Shown in pieces: positions 21,459 to 31,482 of a DNA stretch of 64,000 nt. The notes under the pieces are model-generated. The model was not told the DNA's origin. It searched no databases and saw nothing but the letters and a program-made list of their open reading frames with translations. The stretch spans positions 20,661,047-20,725,046 of the forward strand of contig NC_081405.1 of the NCBI RefSeq assembly GCF_030272615.1. Direction: 5' to 3'. Each line of letters opens with the position of its first letter. Positions within the stretch are counted from its first letter, which is position 1. This DNA is from Cryptomeria japonica (taxonomy: Eukaryota; Streptophyta; Pinopsida; Cupressales; Cupressaceae). Position numbers and translations under genes: made by a program.

Positions 21459-21800
21459 CTTGCATAGTCCTTATAGTCCTTATTTACATGCTTACTTTGC
21501 ATAAGTCCTTGCATAGTCCTCATTATTGTCCCTATTATCATCCTCATATACGTCCTTAGTCCTTATTATCATCCCCATTATCATCCTCATATACGCCCTT
21601 AGTCCTTGCATAGTCCTCATTATCGTCCTCATTATAGTCCTCATTTACGTCCTTATTATTTTCCTCATTTACGTCCTTAGAATTTGCATAAGTCCTTGCA
21701 TCGTCCTTATTATCATCCTCATTTACATCATTAGAATTTGCATAAGTATTTGCATAATTCCATGCATCATCCTCATTATCATCATCATAGAGTTCCCATA
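21459..21800 (+). repeat. LARD1 degenerate GTCCT/TATCATCCTCAT microsatellite
   Basis: Imperfect 9-21 base units of GTCCTTATTATCATCCTCAT type are repeated. LARD2 has a shorter version at 53265-53425. Confidence 0.8.
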
Positions 21801-22115
21801 TGCGTCGTCATAATCTTTGCATAAGTCCTTATTTGTGTCTCATTGACCTCCTAGTTCATTTTAGTGTTGTTATAATCTTTATTTTAGTCCTTGTCTAGAC
21901 TTCATATGTGTTTGTCTTAGTCTGTCGTTATTTGCATAATCATCCTAGAAATTCATACCCCAAACATCCAAATCACAATCAGAGGATCAATCAAACTCAA
22001 CCTCAACTCAAACAAGTTTGTCAAGTTCAACAAATCAAACATTGTCACATTCAGAGAAATGGAGAAAACATCTTACATGTTGTGATCCTAGGTCCAAACC
22101 AATAAAGAAAATATC

Positions 22116-24167
22116 ATGGATTGACATTATACATTTTGTAGGGAAGGTGGAAAATTCATCCCTTCCATTCCTATTCCATCGCCATCCATAGAAACCTTAG
22201 CTCAACAGATCAAGAATTTGCAACAACAAATGATAGACATGACTAGTCCTAACAACCATAGGGGCTGGTTAGAAAAAATGATGGGAGAAGTGATGACCAT
22301 GAGGGAATCATTATCAGGCCAACCTTCTTCTTCTTGTGAGACCATTCAAACATGCCAACCTTCATTCTTCATCAAAATCATTCCTACCTCAGTTCAACCA
22401 ATATTAGAGTCATGTAAACCTTCTTTTTCTTTCAACCCACTATATCAATCATACCAATCATATCAACCCAACAATCAAACCCCTTTCAACCAAAATCAAA
22501 CCCCATTCAACCAAAGTCCAAAACAAAATTCATATCAACCCAACAATCAAACCCCTTTCAACCAAAATCAAACCCCATTCAACCAAAGTCCAAAACAGAA
22601 TTCACATCAACCCAACATTCAAAGTACCTCTTTCAACCAAAACCAAACCCCTTTCAACCAAAATCAAACCCCATTCAACCAAAGTCCAAATCAAAATTCA
22701 CACCAACCCAACATTCAAACTTCTTTCAAGCAAAATCAAACCCCTTTCAACCAAAGTCCATATCAAAATTCACACCAACCCAACATTCAAACCTCTCTCA
22801 ACCAAAATCAAACCCCTTTCAACCAAAGTCCAAATCAAAATTCATTCAACCAAAATCAAACCTCTTTCACCCAAAATCATACTCCTTTCAATGAAAATCA
22901 AATCCTTTTCAACCAAAGCCCAAATCAACCATATCTATCCACCATTTCATCATCCCCTGAAGTCACACAAGACCAATACATGCCATTTCTATCCAATAAA
23001 ACAACCTCTCAAGGGCTATCTATCATACAAATCCAATCTAATTCAAGTCATGATTCAGAGGATCTCATTCAAAATCCTTCCTCATCATGCCAATGTGTTG
23101 AAAAATTCTAAGAATCTCCCATGCATATCCAAACTCCTTCCCCGTGTCAAGAGGATGATCCTAAATCATAAGAAATGAGTCATAAAACAGATAAAGATCA
23201 AGAAATAACTCTTTCATCTAACCCAATTTTTGATCAAGATCCCACCGACGAAGAATCTTATGATGATCCCCTCGCTCTTTTCTATTCCATTCATAATGAT
23301 ACCCTTTTATCTCAAGAACAAAGTGTCCTTTCAAGTCCCATCCAACATCCACCTCCTAAGAAAGATCAAGACATCTCTTCCATTCTTCCTAATAATTAAT
23401 TTCCAAGTCAAGATGATAGTATTCCTTCACCTTCATGTCCTAAACAAGATCCCATTATTTCTCCAAATCCTGATCAAGATCCCTCCATCCTTTCATTTCC
23501 ATGTAATAACCCTCCATTTCTCTCACAAGATTCCCTCTCAAATTAATTTACCATTTCTCCTGGTGATTTGAATCCCTCTACACAAGTTTTGCATGAACCC
23601 CTTATCAATGAAATCACCAATCCATATCATACTACACAAAGAAACTTGTCAACAATTGTATGTGAGCCATCATCACATGCCAATGTGGTGACAGAAACAA
23701 GCATGGCACCAGCTAATGAAATCAACACCCAAATTGTTTTAGCACCTTCTTCATGCACAAGCATAACACCAGCTAATGAGATCGACACCCGGTTGGCTTC
23801 ATCATACTCTTCAAGTGCATCAATAAAAAAAGGCATAGCACCCGCTCATGTCACGACTTCGAAACCAAAATCAATTTGCCTCATACACCCACACTTGATA
23901 GATTGGGGGCAAGATAATCTACCACAATTGGATTGCTTTAAAAATGATAAGGCTATAGCTGAAATCGTGGGTTCTAAAGCTATATTTCCCTCTGATGATC
24001 CACAAAATCCAAAAACTAAGGAAATCAACATTGGAGATGTTGAACATGTACACTTAGTTGAGTCCTTATATCCTATTGGAAAAGACATCTTTATCCGACT
24101 CTTCAAACAAAGACCAATGAACTACCTACACAAAACTTCCTGGCCCTATGAACAACATGCACCTTAA
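22116..24167 (+). pseudogene. Long LARD-family protein (683 codons), five in-frame stops
   Basis: A single frame runs from ATG 22116 to TAA 24165-24167, broken only by point-mutation stops at 22122, 23109, 23169, 23397 and 23544. The same protein is read from LARD2 (53652-56583), where each of these codons is sense. The N terminus has a short coiled-coil-like stretch (IETLAQQIKNLQQQ). A Pro/Gln/Asn-rich repeat domain follows (about residues 115-255), then a Ser/Pro/Gln/Asp-rich part with FDQDPTDEE. The C-terminal part is conserved: WGQDNLPQLDC, INIGDVEHVHLVESLYPIG, FIRLFKQRPMNYLHK. No zinc knuckle, protease or RT motif is present. It could be a diverged Gag-like or accessory protein; I do not recognise it. 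Confidence 0.6.
22462..22900 (+). repeat. In-frame 72-bp repeats encoding TPFNQNQ / QSPNQNSHQPN units
   Basis: Five to six units of about 24 codons occur inside the long LARD frame. Copy number and small indels are multiples of three, so the frame is kept through the array. LARD2 has fewer units. Confidence 0.85.
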
Positions 24168-24572
24168 ACAATATTATATCTAAGGGTTGGGTTAGTTTAG
24201 ATTTTACTTTCCGTATTGCATCTCATTTTCTTCAAAGCATTGCATCACATATAGTTTCTTTTTCAAATGCATTGCATTCACAAAGTTCCCGCATTAGCAT
24301 ATATCAACATCAATAAAACAAGGCAATTGTCCAAGTTTATCATCCATTTGCATTCAAGAGGAACAAGGGTCATCTCCTTTCTTAGATATTCGGACATGAA
24401 GTCTTTGAGGTCCTAAGGTCATACATTTTCAACATTACCCTGTGACGATGCTTTACGTATGGTTGGGTAGTGATTTCACTATTTGAGACTTGTTGACCCA
24501 AAATCTATCAATTGCTATATTTAAAACACATTAATAAAATCTCTAATTCATTCTAGACACCTAGTTGATCAT

Positions 24573-24719
24573 ATGACTAGTGAAAAATCTATAATTCTAC
24601 TTCAACGTCATTGTAATTGTCATACCCAAGTAGGTTTAATTACTTACAAGTCAAGGCAAGAAAAAGAAAAAGAAAAAAGTGCTATGCCAAATATCCACCT
24701 CAAGGAAAAAGAGCAATGA
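24573..24719 (+). pseudogene. Candidate second small LARD frame (MTSEKS...)
   Basis: From ATG 24573 the frame reads MTSEKS, then a HCNCHTQVGLITYK segment and a Lys-rich tail. LARD2 has the same start and CNCHTQVGFITYK at 56997, with a one-base difference after this point. The shared start and the Cys/His cluster are suggestive, but the frame is only 48 codons here. Confidence 0.3.
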
Positions 24720-25309
24720 TATATAGCTGAAATATCATGCATACAAATTGCGAAAAAAAGCTTGACTATGGGAACATGTGAGTAACTCCATCAGGGCTAT
24801 AAACGCCTGCTGGCAATGGAGCAATATTTGAGAGATTACAGTATATAACCTCGTTGGAGCTCTAAAAGCTTACTGGCAGGGAGGCTCTATTCGGGATGCT
24901 TTTGAAGTTAGAATAATCCATGTAGCTAGTCATATAGGATGTTAAGGATCTTTAGCAAACACAAGAGTGGGAATTAACTCATTTGCACACACATGGGCAA
25001 AAGAAAAAGTTTCAATAACCAATTCTGCATCTCCATTTGTAAATCCTAGTCACTAAGTGTGTTAATTTGGATGTTCCACGAGACCTTATGGATCGATTGA
25101 CCGCTTATCTATGAAATGTTTTGTACCTCCAATTCAATTGGTGTATTACAAAATGCTAAACAAACACAATCATCCTTGTTCGAATAGGAAATGCATCTTC
25201 ATCATGCACATTGCATTAACATAGGTCATGTCAAAATTCATTGTTTCCACATGCATTCTACAAATCATCATGTCATACAGGTCTGCACACTGGGGGCATA
25301 ACTGAAACA

Positions 25310-25720
25310 ATCCTTAAAATGATATAAAGTCCTTAAAAAAATCCAAAAAAAAGTGAAAAACATAAAAAATCCAAAAACAGTGAAAAGCATAAAATCTAGA
25401 AACATCGAAAAATTCAAAATCAAACAAAAACATTTAGAAAACATGAAAAATCAACCAAAAACATTGAGAATAAATGAAAAATCAAACAAAAACATTGAGA
25501 AACATGAAAAATCAACCAAAAACATTGAGAAAACATGAAAAATCAACCAAAAGCATTCGGAAAAAGTCCTAAAAAATCCAAAAACATCCATATAATGTCT
25601 TGAAAAAATCTACCAAAAACATTCAAATATCGATCCACAAAATCCAAAAACATCGAAAAAAGCTCTTGGAAAAGAACTAAAAATCGAAAAATCAATCAAA
25701 AAACTTGCAATAAAATGTCT
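25310..25720 (+). repeat. A-rich minisatellite (AAAAATCAACCAAAAACATT type)
   Basis: Units of roughly 20-30 bases containing AAACATTGAGAAACATG and AATCAACCAAAAA recur about a dozen times. Open frames through it (Lys/Asn-rich) are low-complexity artefacts. Related arrays are at 57740-57910 and 58190-58390. Confidence 0.8.
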
Positions 25721-26781
25721 CGCAAGAATCAAATACCCTAGCAGATATCCAACAAACACTTCACATGAAGTTAACAAAGGATACGACTATCTCGTCAAAC
25801 ATCTGCAATCAACTGATCAAACTATCTTATCAATCGTATCATATCCATATCAAGTGATCATTATCTTGTCTTAAACGGAAGAGGATACACTCAAAATCAG
25901 ACAGGTCAGTCTTAAATGGGGTCCGCAACTTTATGAGATCAGACATTATCAACTATCATAACAAGCAACTGAGAACGAAGGCACAAGGTCAATATAGCTG
26001 TTGAATTTTGTTCGGTTCAGTCTTTATCTTTTATCATTTGGCGACAGATCGTGTTCCTATGCTACTCAAGGATGTCCACAAGTGAGTAGAGGAGCCATGA
26101 TGGGCATTATCTTTTTCTTTGTTTGTTGTTTGTGGTGTGAACCAATCAAGTTCTAGGGAATTTCTCTAGTGGGGGTTTGTGATAGGAGCATCCAGCTTGT
26201 GAATGCCACACATACCTCGACCCCTAGTGTATTTCCCCGAATGGAGGGTTTCACTCCTTGTCTGCTACGTGTTTGTTTCTTCAATGAGATATATTTACAT
26301 CTTGGTTCCTTATACCCTGATGTGCCCAGCTCCATTGTTCAATAATAAGGCTCAGTGATGAATATATATTGCACAATAAATTATGACACAAGTTTGTGAA
26401 TCAATCATTCTCATTTCATCACATTTGCTTATTGCTACTTTGTTGATTCTTTTCTCATCATCTCTTTCTAAATCATTTTCTATCATCTAACATTATTCTA
26501 TTTCATTCTAAGGTTCATTCTCTCATATTCTATCTCAATATCATCTTCACATCACGTATCTCTATCTCTAATCAACTAACTATTATTCTATCTAACATTC
26601 TTCTTTTTTCGAGAGATCATTCATATCTTTAATGCATAAACAATCTCTCAAGGGGGCATTACACCCTAAGTATTTTTTTTTTGAATAAAGGGGTAAAAAC
26701 TTTATTGAAAATCAAATAAAAGAATTACAAAGAGAACCAGAGCCCCGAGGCCCCAAAAAGAACCACAAAACCAGCCCTAGA

Positions 26782-27497
26782 TCAACCAACTTTGTGTCTA
26801 TCCATGTCCTCAACAAAAATCTTTTGCAGGTCCTGACAATAATACAAGGAGAGATGCTCCCAACCTTCAACTTTCCAATCACTACCATGATCCGAGGCCC
26901 TCTTAGCTAGGCAATCAACTTCTCTATTCCATTCACGAGGAATGTGGATGAAAGACACCTGCTCCATTAAAGAACTAATTTGAAGAATCTGTTGAACAAT
27001 CCCTACCAACTACCACTGAATCCCACACACCTTTGCTCAGTCAACAAGTTAACAACAATTTGCGAATCCGATTCGCAATTAACCTTCCTTTGACCCAACT
27101 CCCAAGCACGCTCTAGGGCATGGAGAATCGCAAATCCCTCCATAAAATTATTAGACTGCCATCCTTTATGCACCGAAAAGAGGAAAACCACCTCCCCCAA
27201 ACTATTCCTACCAACCCCACCAACTCCATCAGGGCCTGGGTTACCCCTAGAGGAGCCATCAGTGTTAATCTTGATAAACTCATCCTGAAGAGGTAACCAC
27301 CTTCCCACCCTTTGAACCTTCTTCATAGCACGTCTACCTCTTTTGACACAAGCGGAGGTGGGAGACAACTCCTGCAAACCCAACCTACTCAAATTCTCTG
27401 CCTCTTCTCTACCCAGAGGAAAGTTCACCTCATATTTAGCTTCCACCGTCTCCTGGATCATAACAATGATTCTATTCCACACTTGCTGAACAACCAA
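26782..27497 (-). pseudogene. LINE RNase H domain
   Basis: The frame reads KINTDGSSRGNPGPDG (first catalytic Asp), NNFMEGFAILHAL (Glu), CESDSQIVVNLL (Asp) and, after a frameshift near 27010, HIPREWNREVDCLAKRAS (last Asp). This is the plant-type RNase H (RVT_3 pattern) found at the C terminus of plant L1-like ORF2 proteins. Natural C terminus near 26782. Confidence 0.88.
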
Positions 27498-27578
27498 TCT
27501 AACCTCACGAAAGATCCTCCTGTTCCTCTCGAGCCAGATTTGCCATAGAATGAAAATGGGCCCAATATACCAGACAGT

Positions 27579-28404
27579 CTAGAGGAAGGAGGACAAGATA
27601 GGAGGTCTACCCAAGCTGCTCCATAATTCCACTAGAGAATCTGCATGAACACAAGGGTGCTTCCACACCCCCCACCAATAGTGCCAAATAAGCATAGAGA
27701 AGGGACATCTGAAGAATAGGTGTGAGGAATCTTCTTCCCCATTACCACACAAAACATAAATAGAAGGCCCCAAGAATCCCCGCTTGCGGATGTTGTCCTA
27801 TGTTAAACATCTATTCAAAGCCAAAGTGCAAGCAAAGCAGTTACACTTCGACCAAGAAAAAATATTCCACACTTGTTTCCACCAGTGCAACTCTCTTCCC
27901 TCCAGTCTTCGGTTCAATAGTTCCCGGTAACCACTAGCCACAGTAAAGACACCCTTAGGATTTGGATACCAAGCAAGTCCATCCCTACCTTTGAGGGAAC
28001 TACAGTGTCTACTTGCCAGAATGCCATGTAACTCTGCACACTCTTCCTCCATCCCAGCAACCGGCCACTCATTAGGAGCCTTCCACCGCTCCAAATCCAG
28101 CCGCCCGCACCTATAAACAACCTTGAAGTCACTCACCCTTGACCACCCTGCCTCTAGAAACCTCTAGCATAGATTCCCAAGGTTAGGAAACTGGTCAAGG
28201 ATGGGAGGGTATCCATCCCAAGAATCATTCCAGAAAAAGGACCTCTTACCCCCTCCTGCAAATCCAAAAGAGACCTGCCTTAATGAGAGAAGCCCCCCTC
28301 TTGAGAGTATACCAGATCATTGAACCTTTTCCCTCAAGCAGATATCTAGGGATTTCCTCCATCGAGATCCTCTGCATATATTTGATGGCCAAAATCCTAG
28401 CCCC
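27579..28404 (-). pseudogene. LINE zf-RVT zinc ribbon and RT C-terminal remnant
   Basis: KRSFFWNDSWDGYPP near 28220 matches the segment following RT in plant LINEs. VWNIFSWSKCNCFACTLALN, then CGNGEEDSSHLFFRCPFS, forms the zf-RVT pattern with its C..C...H..C residues. A stop between 27798 and 27773 and several more upstream break the frame. Confidence 0.82.
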
Positions 28405-28487
28405 TTACACCTTAAGTATTGCAGGGGCATATTGGGGCATAATTTTTTTTCGTTTTCTTTGAAACAAAGTCATTCTGACATTGTCTC

Positions 28488-28500
28488 AAAGAGGGGCAAA
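28488..28500 (+). other. LARD1 polypurine tract
   Basis: AAAGAGGGGCAAA directly precedes the 3' LTR; identical in LARD2 (59330-59342). Confidence 0.85.
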
Positions 28501-29864
28501 TGCAGACACCTAAAAATGTCTCATTGATCATGTGCTAATTATTCATCTAATTGATTAAATAATTCTTTAATTATTTAATTAAGTTAATTAATCTTATTCT
28601 TCTAAATTCATATTTCCTCATTGTCTTACTAATTATTCCAATTTCAATTCTATTATCGTTAAACCATTTTCTAATATTAATTAAATATTTATTATTTAAA
28701 TAAATTCATTTTTGAATTTCTATCTCTATTCAATCAATCATTAACCCTTTTCTTAATATTAAATTAAATATTTATTATTTAATTAATTATAATTTTAATC
28801 CTTTAATTTAAATAATCTTCATTATTTAATTAAAGTCCATTTCTAAATAATTAAATAGTTTCTTTAAATTATTTAATTAGCTAATTAATTCTTCAATTCC
28901 AAATCCCCAAATTCTAATTTAATCTAATTTCATTTAATTTCATTAATTCTTCTAAATTCAAATTCATATTCTTCTAATCTCTAATACATGTGCATGATTT
29001 CAAAAATCAAATTGAAAATCAAAGTCAAGTTCTAAATATATTCAAATAACAAAATTGAATTTAAAATAAATTCAACATTTGAATTAAATCTCATGCAAAG
29101 ATTAAATTGAAAATCAAAGTCAAAGTGCAAGCACATGCTAAATTAATTAATTCAATTAATTAAATCATTATCTTTTCAATTCCTATTTCATCTTTTAGTT
29201 AGCTTTTCCTAAATAAAGCTCTCAATCAACTTTCAATCAGTTAATTATTTCATCTATTTTAATGAATCTTTTCAATTAATTGATTAATTACATCTTTTCT
29301 TTAATTCTCTCCAATCATTCGTTTTCTATCTTCCAATTAGCTTTTTCTAAATAAAACTTTCTTTGTCATCAATCAATTATCCTCCAATCATCCTTTTTCA
29401 TCTTTCAATCATCTTTTTTCTCAATCAGTTATTTCATTTTATCTATTCAAACTATATTCAGTTCCACCTCTAAATCAGCAGTTCAACTATCAATCAACAT
29501 GTGAGCTCACCTGAGTTCCACCTCTTGATCACTTTGTTCCACCTCTCAATCAATCCTCTCCAATAATCTATAAATTGAGCATTCAATCTCCATTTCCTCA
29601 CAATTTCTCAATCACGAACTTCAAATCTTTGTGTCATTTGCAGGTTGCCAGCGTGATATCTGAGAGTCATCATACCACAAAGAAGAGAAGAACAATGAAA
29701 GCTATATGTGATCATGGAATAGTGAGATTTTAATTGATAGATTATATTCCCATTGCTTTGATTGTGTTATTTCATTGAGTTTGTTTTAAATTCTTTGATT
29801 AAGATAGGGATTCGTGATTTCCCTTTATTTCTAATTGAATTGATGATGAATTTTAGCATACACA
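28501..29864 (+). repeat. LARD1 3' LTR
   Basis: It starts TGCAGACACC and ends ATACACA; TATA box CTATAAATT at 29568. It is clearly more diverged from its partner than the Copia-1 LTRs, with indels, so LARD1 is older. Confidence 0.9.
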
Positions 29865-30323
29865 AATGGTATTAGGAGACATTTTTCCACTTCAAGGGTT
29901 CCTCAGCAGAATGGTGTAGTTGAAAAGAAAAATAGGAATGTTGTTGAGATGGCTAGAACTATGTTAAAAGACGCCAACTTGCCTAATGTATATTGGAAAG
30001 AAGTTGTGCATTTTGGAAGTAAGTTCTACATAAAGAGACATGAAGATGATCTAGGAAAGTTCAATGCAATAACATATGAAGGAATCTTTTTGGTATATTC
30101 TAAAAATATCAATGCTTATTGGTGTTACAATAAGAGGTTGCGAAAGATTGTGAAAAGTGAAAATGTGAAAGTTTTTTAAGAATGGAATCAAACTGAGATT
30201 GCATTTGATACTCAGACTGAAACAAAAATTATGTTGGTTGTTGTAGAAAATTAAGTTGATCCAAAAGAGAAAGAGACTAATGCAGAAGAAGAACTTGAAC
30301 AAGCTCCTAAGATACCAGCAAAG
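29865..30323 (+). pseudogene. Copia-B integrase core to linker, second fragment
   Basis: After the AATGG flank the copia integrase resumes: RRHFSTSRVPQQNGVVEKKN (containing the catalytic Glu) and TMLKDANLPNVYWKEVV. An internal deletion of roughly 40 codons jumps to FGSKFYIKRHEDDLGKF and a GYxS-like segment. A stop follows at 30177, after which linker text (EEELEQAPKIPAK) runs into the next insertion and continues at 37246 with YVQKSHSEDWI. Confidence 0.88.
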
Positions 30324-31259
30324 TGTTGGAATCCAAGAACACTGAGAAGGGGGGGGGGGGGGGGGTGGGCAGGGGGCGAATCAGTGTTTTGTCGGTAAGA
30401 TAAATTTTAACCTTATCAACAAAGTGTTTCAGTAACCAGTAACCATAAAAGAATATAACAACAACTACAACTAATGCCACCACAAGAATATACACCATAA
30501 CAGGAAGATTTATACGTGGAAAACCTCAAAGAGGAAAAACCACGGTGGGACCCACAATATCTATCCACTGGCCAAATGAATAAATATTACAATAGGGTCT
30601 TGCACATGCAGGAAGGCCAACAACCTAGAGCACACTTATCATCATAAAAGGAGCCTCACTGACTACAAGCACCAAATACTAGTTTACAAACAAAATTATG
30701 AACTCAGAGAATGCATCTACTATGCTGGATGAGTTCCGGTTCAAGCACTGACTATACCAATTTCCACTATGTCCTCTTTTACCGATAACTTGCTCTGCAT
30801 CCCAAACCTTAAAACCAATAACCAAGACTGACTATAGAATATTATATTCGCATACAGTCGATCAATATTATTCGCACAATATCTCGCATCATATGTATAT
30901 CTCTCAATATCATCATATCCAAAATATCCTAACCGGACTGACTTAAATACCCTTCCCAAACATAAACATAAATGCCTTATGTCAGCTTATAATGATATTA
31001 CAATTTATTTACATGTCAGCCTAGACAAAAATAAAAACATTAAACCTCATGACTGATGCTGCTGATTGCTACCGTGTAGACCTGTTAGATTGATCTTCTA
31101 TGTCGGCCTCTTGTACCGGTTCCTAGTTTGTTGATTTCCCTGAATGTCGGTTGCCGAATCATGAATACCGGTGAGTATCGGTTAAGTGTCCAACCCAAAA
31201 TGATATGTGTTGCCATCAATGACAACACAACTAAACTAGATGAGTGTCAATTGCCAACA
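30324..31259 (-). repeat. Gag-only element 3' LTR (minus orientation)
   Basis: 936 bp, TGTTGG at the left and CCAACA at the right. A 17-G run is at 30349-30365. Substitutions relative to the other LTR are numerous, indicating an older insertion than Copia-1. Confidence 0.92.
30349..30382 (+). other. Expanded G-tract in LTR, possible G-quadruplex
   Basis: Seventeen G followed by TGGGCAGGGGGCG. The partner LTR and S1 have only seven G at this place. The run lies about 25 bases from the LTR end. Confidence 0.75.
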
Positions 31260-31271
31260 ATCTCCCCCTTT
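31260..31271 (-). other. Polypurine tract of the gag-only element
   Basis: On the minus strand AAAGGGGGAGAT adjoins the LTR start TGTTGG. Confidence 0.85.
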
Positions 31272-31408
31272 GGCATTGATGGCAACACTCATGTGAAAAA
31301 TGAATCGTTGAAGTGTTGTCCCAGTTCCTACCAAAAACTGTTGACTAACCCTGCTCCCCCTGAGCTGTACATTACTTCTTATGTCCCTTGATATTTTTCA
31401 CAACAACC

Positions 31409-31420
31409 ACTCCCCCTTTG
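31409..31420 (-). other. Second, upstream polypurine-like tract
   Basis: The minus strand reads GATGTCAAAGGGGGAGTGG, repeating the context of the LTR-proximal tract (AATGCCAAAGGGGGAGAT). Duplicated tracts of this kind are known in Sireviruses. Confidence 0.6.
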
Positions 31421-31482
31421 ACATCAATGACAAAGGCAGGGAAAAAGAATGAAATAATTAAATCAAAATGTGTTTACTGGAT

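Larger units (their letters stand above)
24168..26658 (+). other. LARD1 3' internal region, mostly non-coding
   Basis: It is collinear with LARD2 56584-59260. It holds a candidate small frame (24573), A-rich minisatellites, and a conserved segment around 25730-25990 (ACAGGTCAGTCTTAAA, GGGGTCCGCAACTTT). No pol domain was found on either strand. Confidence 0.6.
26675..28404 (-). mobile_element. 5'-truncated LINE nested in LARD1
   Basis: The insert is absent from the same position in LARD2 (near 59258). It is flanked by a 16-bp duplication, TTACACCCTAAGTATT (26659-26674) and the same with one change (28405-28420). The poly(A) end shows as a T-run at 26675-26682, giving minus orientation. The coding content is the C-terminal half of a plant L1-type ORF2: end of RT, zf-RVT zinc ribbon, RNase H. 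About 1.7 kb remains of an element usually 5-7 kb. Confidence 0.93.
18049..29864 (+). mobile_element. LARD1, long non-autonomous LTR element
   Basis: Paired LTRs (1386 and 1364 bp), PBS, polypurine tract and flanks CATGG (18044-18048) / AATGG (29865-29869) define the element. The host codons of the copia integrase (KHG then IRRHFSTS) join across it. The internal region has no protease, RT or integrase. It does have a leader with 11-mer arrays, a small reading frame, a GC-richer conserved block and a long Pro/Gln-rich frame. A LINE is nested near its 3' end. Homologous to LARD2 (50015-60389) along most of its length. Confidence 0.92.

Noticed and set aside
22218-23111. Gln/Asn/Pro-rich frame as a possible host prion-like or cell-wall protein
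   Set aside because: It is internal to LARD1 and duplicated in LARD2, so it belongs to the retroelement.
25353-25538. Lys/Asn-rich open frame
   Set aside because: Produced by the A-rich minisatellite.
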